A stretch of 7,030 bases of DNA, taken from NCBI GenBank assembly GCA_009926195.1, contig RFPK01000103.1, forward strand, positions 1 through 7,030, given 5' to 3'. Source of the DNA: Synechococcaceae bacterium WB4_1_0192 (lineage in GTDB: Bacteria; Cyanobacteriota; Cyanobacteriia; PCC-6307; Cyanobiaceae). This document shows positions 5,462 through 7,030 of this stretch, one piece after another. The number at the start of each line of letters is the position of its first letter. Position 1 is the first letter of the stretch. Below the pieces are notes generated by a model. That model made no database searches, was not told the origin of the DNA, and saw nothing but the letters and a program-made list of their open reading frames with translations. The translations under genes and the position numbers were made by a program.

Positions 5462-7030
5462 TCAGGCCGAGAAGTAGCGCGCCTGGCTGTGGAGGGCCAC
5501 CAGGGCCGTGGTGCTCTGCTCCGGTTCGAGCTGATCGCTCTCATCCATCGTCAGGCCGATGCGCTCGGCACCGAGCCAGGCCAGCTGCTGGCGAGAATCG
5601 GCCACGTTCGGACAGGCCGGGTAGCCGAACGAGTAGCGGCTGCCGCGGTAGCGCTGGGCGAGCACATCCCGAAGCGGCATGGCTGCGGGATCGGCGAAGC
5701 CGAGCTCGCGGCGGATCCGGGCGTGGGTCCACTCCGCCAGGGCCTCGGCCATCTGCACGCCCAGGCCATGGAAGTAGAGGTAGTCGCTGTACTGATCAGC
5801 CTGGAACAGCTCCTGGGCAAAGCGGGTGGCCCGCTCGCCCATGGTCACGGCCTGCATCGGCAGGACATCGCTGGGGCGGGGCTCGGCTGAGGCGTCGTCA
5901 GCCATAAGGTCGCGATAGAAGTCGGCGATGCAGTAACGATTGCCGCTGCCCTGGCGCGGCAGGTTGAAACGACCCAGAGGCTGGCCGGCGCCCATCGCGG
6001 CGGCCCCATCGGCCAGAGCGACGGGGTCGAACACCACCACGGCATTCCCATCACGGCCGCAGGGGAAGTAGCCATAGGCCACACGAGGGGTGAGCAGCTG
6101 CTCCTGACGGCACCGCTCCAGCCAGTGCTGCAGCACCGGTTCAGCCTTCTCCGCCAACATCGCCTCGTAGTCCTGCCGCGATTGGCCCTGGGCCTTGCGC
6201 AGCTGCCACTGACCGGCGAACAGGGCATTGCGATCGAGGTAGGCGAAGACCTCGTCGAGGGGGATATCGGCTTCGGTCAGCACACGGCTACCCCAGAAGG
6301 GAGGCGTCAGGGCCGGTTCCTCGGCAACGACATCGGAACGGTTGTCGTTGGGGAGCTTGACGTTGGGGAGGTTGTGGTCAGGGGTGCTGTCAGCGGCAGC
6401 TGCGCTGGCAACGGCTCCGGGTACCGTTCCGGCGTCTGCCGTACCCGGTTCGCCGGCAGCTTCGGATTCTGCCGCCCGATCGAGCCCCAGGCCCTCGGGA
6501 GCACCGGCCAGGAAGCCAGCCCGGTTGTCCCACTGGCTGGCATCGCGGGCAGCGACGTAGGCGTCCATGAAGCGCAGATCGGCGAAGGCATCGCGGCCGT
6601 AGATCACCTGCCCGCGGTACACCTCACGGCAGTCCTTGTTGACGAAGCGGGGCGTCAGCGCCGCACCACCGAGAATCACGGGCACGTCGATGCCGGCGGC
6701 GTTGAAGGCCTCGAGGTTGTCCTTCATGAACGCGGTCGACTTGACCAGCAAACCGCTCATGGCGATGCAGTCGGCGTTGTGCTGCTGCTGGGCCTCGATG
6801 ATCGCCTCAACCGGCTGCTTGATGCCGAGGTTGATCACCTCGTAGCCGTTGTTGGTGAGGATGATGTCGACAAGGTTCTTGCCGATGTCATGGACATCGC
6901 CCTTGACCGTGGCGATCAGGAACCTGGCCTTGGCCGCGCGCCTGCCGCTGCCGTCATCGCCCTCCACCTTGTCCATCAGCGGCTCGAGGAAGGCCACGGC
7001 CGCCTTCATCGTTTCAGCGCTCTGCAGCAC
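5462..7030 (-). CDS. metH: Cobalamin-dependent methionine synthase, C-terminal part
   Basis: MetH moves a methyl group from 5-methyltetrahydrofolate through cobalamin to homocysteine, making methionine. Only the last 522 residues are in the window; the start, with the homocysteine and folate domains, lies beyond 7030. The visible part opens at the end of the cobalamin cap (LQSAETMKAAVAFLEPLMDK). The B12 domain follows: GDVHDIGKN, with the lower axial ligand His47 of this fragment, GYEVINLG, MSGLLVKS and VILGGAALTPRFV. Residues about 185-240 are an Ala/Glu/Pro/Asn-rich linker. The AdoMet-dependent reactivation domain runs from about 245 to the end: VAYGYFPC (318-324), YLYFHGLGVQMAEALAEW, and RYSFGYPACPNVADS (466-480) with the RxxxGYP signature. 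It ends in TTALVALHSQARYFSA. There is no internal break. The apparent first Met of the fragment is a GTG codon inside the gene, not a start. Confidence 0.97.
   Translation of the reverse strand: MLQSAETMKAAVAFLEPLMDKVEGDDGSGRRAAKARFLIATVKGDVHDIGKNLVDIILTNNGYEVINLGIKQPVEAIIEAQQQHNADCIAMSGLLVKSTAFMKDNLEAFNAAGIDVPVILGGAALTPRFVNKDCREVYRGQVIYGRDAFADLRFMDAYVAARDASQWDNRAGFLAGAPEGLGLDRAAESEAAGEPGTADAGTVPGAVASAAAADSTPDHNLPNVKLPNDNRSDVVAEEPALTPPFWGSRVLTEADIPLDEVFAYLDRNALFAGQWQLRKAQGQSRQDYEAMLAEKAEPVLQHWLERCRQEQLLTPRVAYGYFPCGRDGNAVVVFDPVALADGAAAMGAGQPLGRFNLPRQGSGNRYCIADFYRDLMADDASAEPRPSDVLPMQAVTMGERATRFAQELFQADQYSDYLYFHGLGVQMAEALAEWTHARIRRELGFADPAAMPLRDVLAQRYRGSRYSFGYPACPNVADSRQQLAWLGAERIGLTMDESDQLEPEQSTTALVALHSQARYFSA

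Noticed and set aside
6417..6448. Inverted repeat CCGGGTAC / GTACCCGG with a 16-base loop
   Set aside because: Eight-base arms inside the metH linker coding sequence, with no link to any gene end; a chance repeat in GC-rich low-complexity sequence is enough to explain it.
1..7030. Mobile element, CRISPR array, tRNA, rRNA or defence system
   Set aside because: No transposase-like or integrase-like protein, no regularly spaced repeats, and no tRNA-like or rRNA sequence was seen; nearly all bases are covered by ordinary chromosomal genes.

Overview
The window looks like a piece of a GC-rich picocyanobacterial chromosome (Synechococcus/Cyanobium type). Three things point there: a DUF4090 protein, a family I know from cyanobacteria; the gene content (a MetH with the short RxxxGYPACPN-type activation domain, a compact SpoIID/LytB protein, an Ap4A phosphorylase and a group 3 sigma factor); and three copies of the cyanobacterial HIP1 octamer GCGATCGC. 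This assignment rests on recalled family patterns, not on a database search.

Layout from right to left, which is the direction of most transcription. The right edge holds the 3' two thirds or less of metH (cobalamin-dependent methionine synthase; its start lies outside the window). It is followed after 58 bases by a small DUF4090 gene. That gene converges on a plus-strand gene for a very acidic 75-residue protein. The two stop codons lie inside one perfect 20-base palindrome at 5116-5135. Left of the acidic-protein gene, a tight minus-strand run begins: a DUF2237 protein, gpsA (glycerol-3-phosphate dehydrogenase), an in-frame PhzF-SpoIID fusion, a broken ATP adenylyltransferase (Ap4A phosphorylase) gene, and a sigF-like sigma factor. 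Gaps are 7 and 27 bases at two joins and the other joins overlap, so these five are probably cotranscribed. At the left edge a short plus-strand gene for a probable coiled-coil protein runs into the 3' end of the sigma gene and overlaps it by 44 bases.

The genes are mostly housekeeping: methionine synthesis, glycerolipid precursor supply, dinucleotide turnover, cell-wall-related SpoIID, and transcription control. I see no defence island, mobile element, CRISPR array, tRNA or rRNA, and no stretch over 300 bases without a gene.

The most unusual points are structural. The Ap4A phosphorylase gene changes frame just after its HxHxQ motif, and the break falls on one arm of a 15-base inverted repeat whose other arm is about 40 bases upstream in the same gene. 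The SpoIID domain is fused behind a full PhzF domain and has no visible signal peptide. Both could be real gene changes or assembly/amplification errors, and the sequence alone cannot separate these.
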